A stretch of 40,703 nucleotides of DNA. It comes from Clostridiales bacterium. Lineage in GTDB: Bacteria; Bacillota; Clostridia; Oscillospirales; Oscillospiraceae. The notes under the pieces are model-generated. The model made no database searches, was not told where the DNA came from, and saw only the letters and a list, made by a program, of their open reading frames with translations. This document shows, piece after piece, positions 39,934 through 40,703 of this stretch. The position numbers and the translations under genes are program-made. Within the stretch, counting starts at the first letter, position 1. Every line of letters begins with the position of its first letter. The DNA lies in NCBI GenBank assembly GCA_022781505.1, contig JALETK010000035.1:1-40703 (forward strand), written 5' to 3'.

Positions 39934-40703
39934 ATGAACAGAAAGTATCGCAAGACCGTCATCGCTGGCAACTGGAAAATGAACAAGACCCCCAGTGAGA
40001 CCAAGGAATTCATGACCACCTTCAAGACCCTGCTGCCCAAGGGCCGCTGGTGCGACGTGGTGTTCTGCGTTCCCGCCGTCTGCATCCCCGCAGCCGTCCG
40101 TGCCATGCGGGAGACCCGGGTGGGCATCGGCGGTGAGAACATGAACGCCAACGCTTCCGGCGCTTACACCGGCGAGATCGCCGCCAACATGTTGGTGGAC
40201 GCCGGCTGCAAGTATGTGATCATCGGCCACTCCGAGCGCCGCGCCATGGGCGAGACCGACGCCGACGTGAACGCCAAGGTCCTGGCCGCCCTGGAGGCTG
40301 GCCTCACCCCCATCATGTGCTGCGGCGAGTCCCTGGAGCAGCGGGAGTCCGGCATCACCGAGGAGTGGATCACCATGCAGATCAAGACCGGCCTGCAGAA
40401 CGTCCCCGAGGACAAGATCCGCAAGGTCATCATTGCCTACGAGCCCATCTGGGCCATCGGCACCGGCCGCACCGCCACCCCCGAGCAGGCCGAGGAAGTC
40501 TGCGAGAGCATCCGCACCGTGATCCGCAAGCTGTACAGCTCCAAGAACGCCCGGGCCATCTCCATCCTCTACGGCGGCTCCATGAACGACAAGAACGCCT
40601 TTGAGCTCCTGGCCCAGCCCGACATCGACGGCGGCCTCATCGGCGGCGCCTCCCTGGTTCCCGAGAAGTTCGTGAAGATCATCGAAGCGGCCAACCAGCC
40701 CGC
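39934..40703 (+). CDS. tpiA: Triosephosphate isomerase (3' end runs to window edge)
   Basis: MNRKYRKTVIAGNWKMNKTPSE...YVIIGHSERRAMGETD...IIAYEPIWAIGTGRTATPEQAEEV...SILYGGSMNDKN; no stop before window end. Confidence 0.97.
   Translation, partial: MNRKYRKTVIAGNWKMNKTPSETKEFMTTFKTLLPKGRWCDVVFCVPAVCIPAAVRAMRETRVGIGGENMNANASGAYTGEIAANMLVDAGCKYVIIGHSERRAMGETDADVNAKVLAALEAGLTPIMCCGESLEQRESGITEEWITMQIKTGLQNVPEDKIRKVIIAYEPIWAIGTGRTATPEQAEEVCESIRTVIRKLYSSKNARAISILYGGSMNDKNAFELLAQPDIDGGLIGGASLVPEKFVKIIEAANQP

Overview
GC-rich chromosomal window from a sporulating, Oscillospiraceae-like member of the Clostridia (lineage is inferred from gene content and codon style). It is mostly housekeeping genes: galK, an OmpR-type two-component system, a nucleoside phosphorylase, DHFR, DEAD-box helicase/DprA-like, glmS, Nudix, mnmE, a cysteine desulfurase, rpsF-ssb-rpsR, trkA-like, trmL, pgk and tpiA. 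Four loci stand out. (1) A TetM/EF-G-like ribosomal GTPase is fused to a C-terminal Rae1/YacP-like NYN ribonuclease domain, and a perfect 15-bp inverted repeat covers its promoter and Shine-Dalgarno. (2) A two-gene minus-strand operon encodes a very large subtilisin-family protease with an internal type-I dockerin-like module, followed by an SLH-anchored beta-helix surface protein whose N-terminus looks cohesin-like. (3) A spore-germinant-receptor-like cluster has a minimal GerC-like protein with Ser in place of the lipobox Cys. (4) The intergenic gaps carry several families of short palindromic or MITE-like repeats, including a pair of ~160-bp TIR elements in opposite orientation and a 28-bp palindrome whose subfamilies differ by compensatory changes. 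No CRISPR array, rRNA or tRNA was recognised. All family assignments come from reading motifs, not from database searches.
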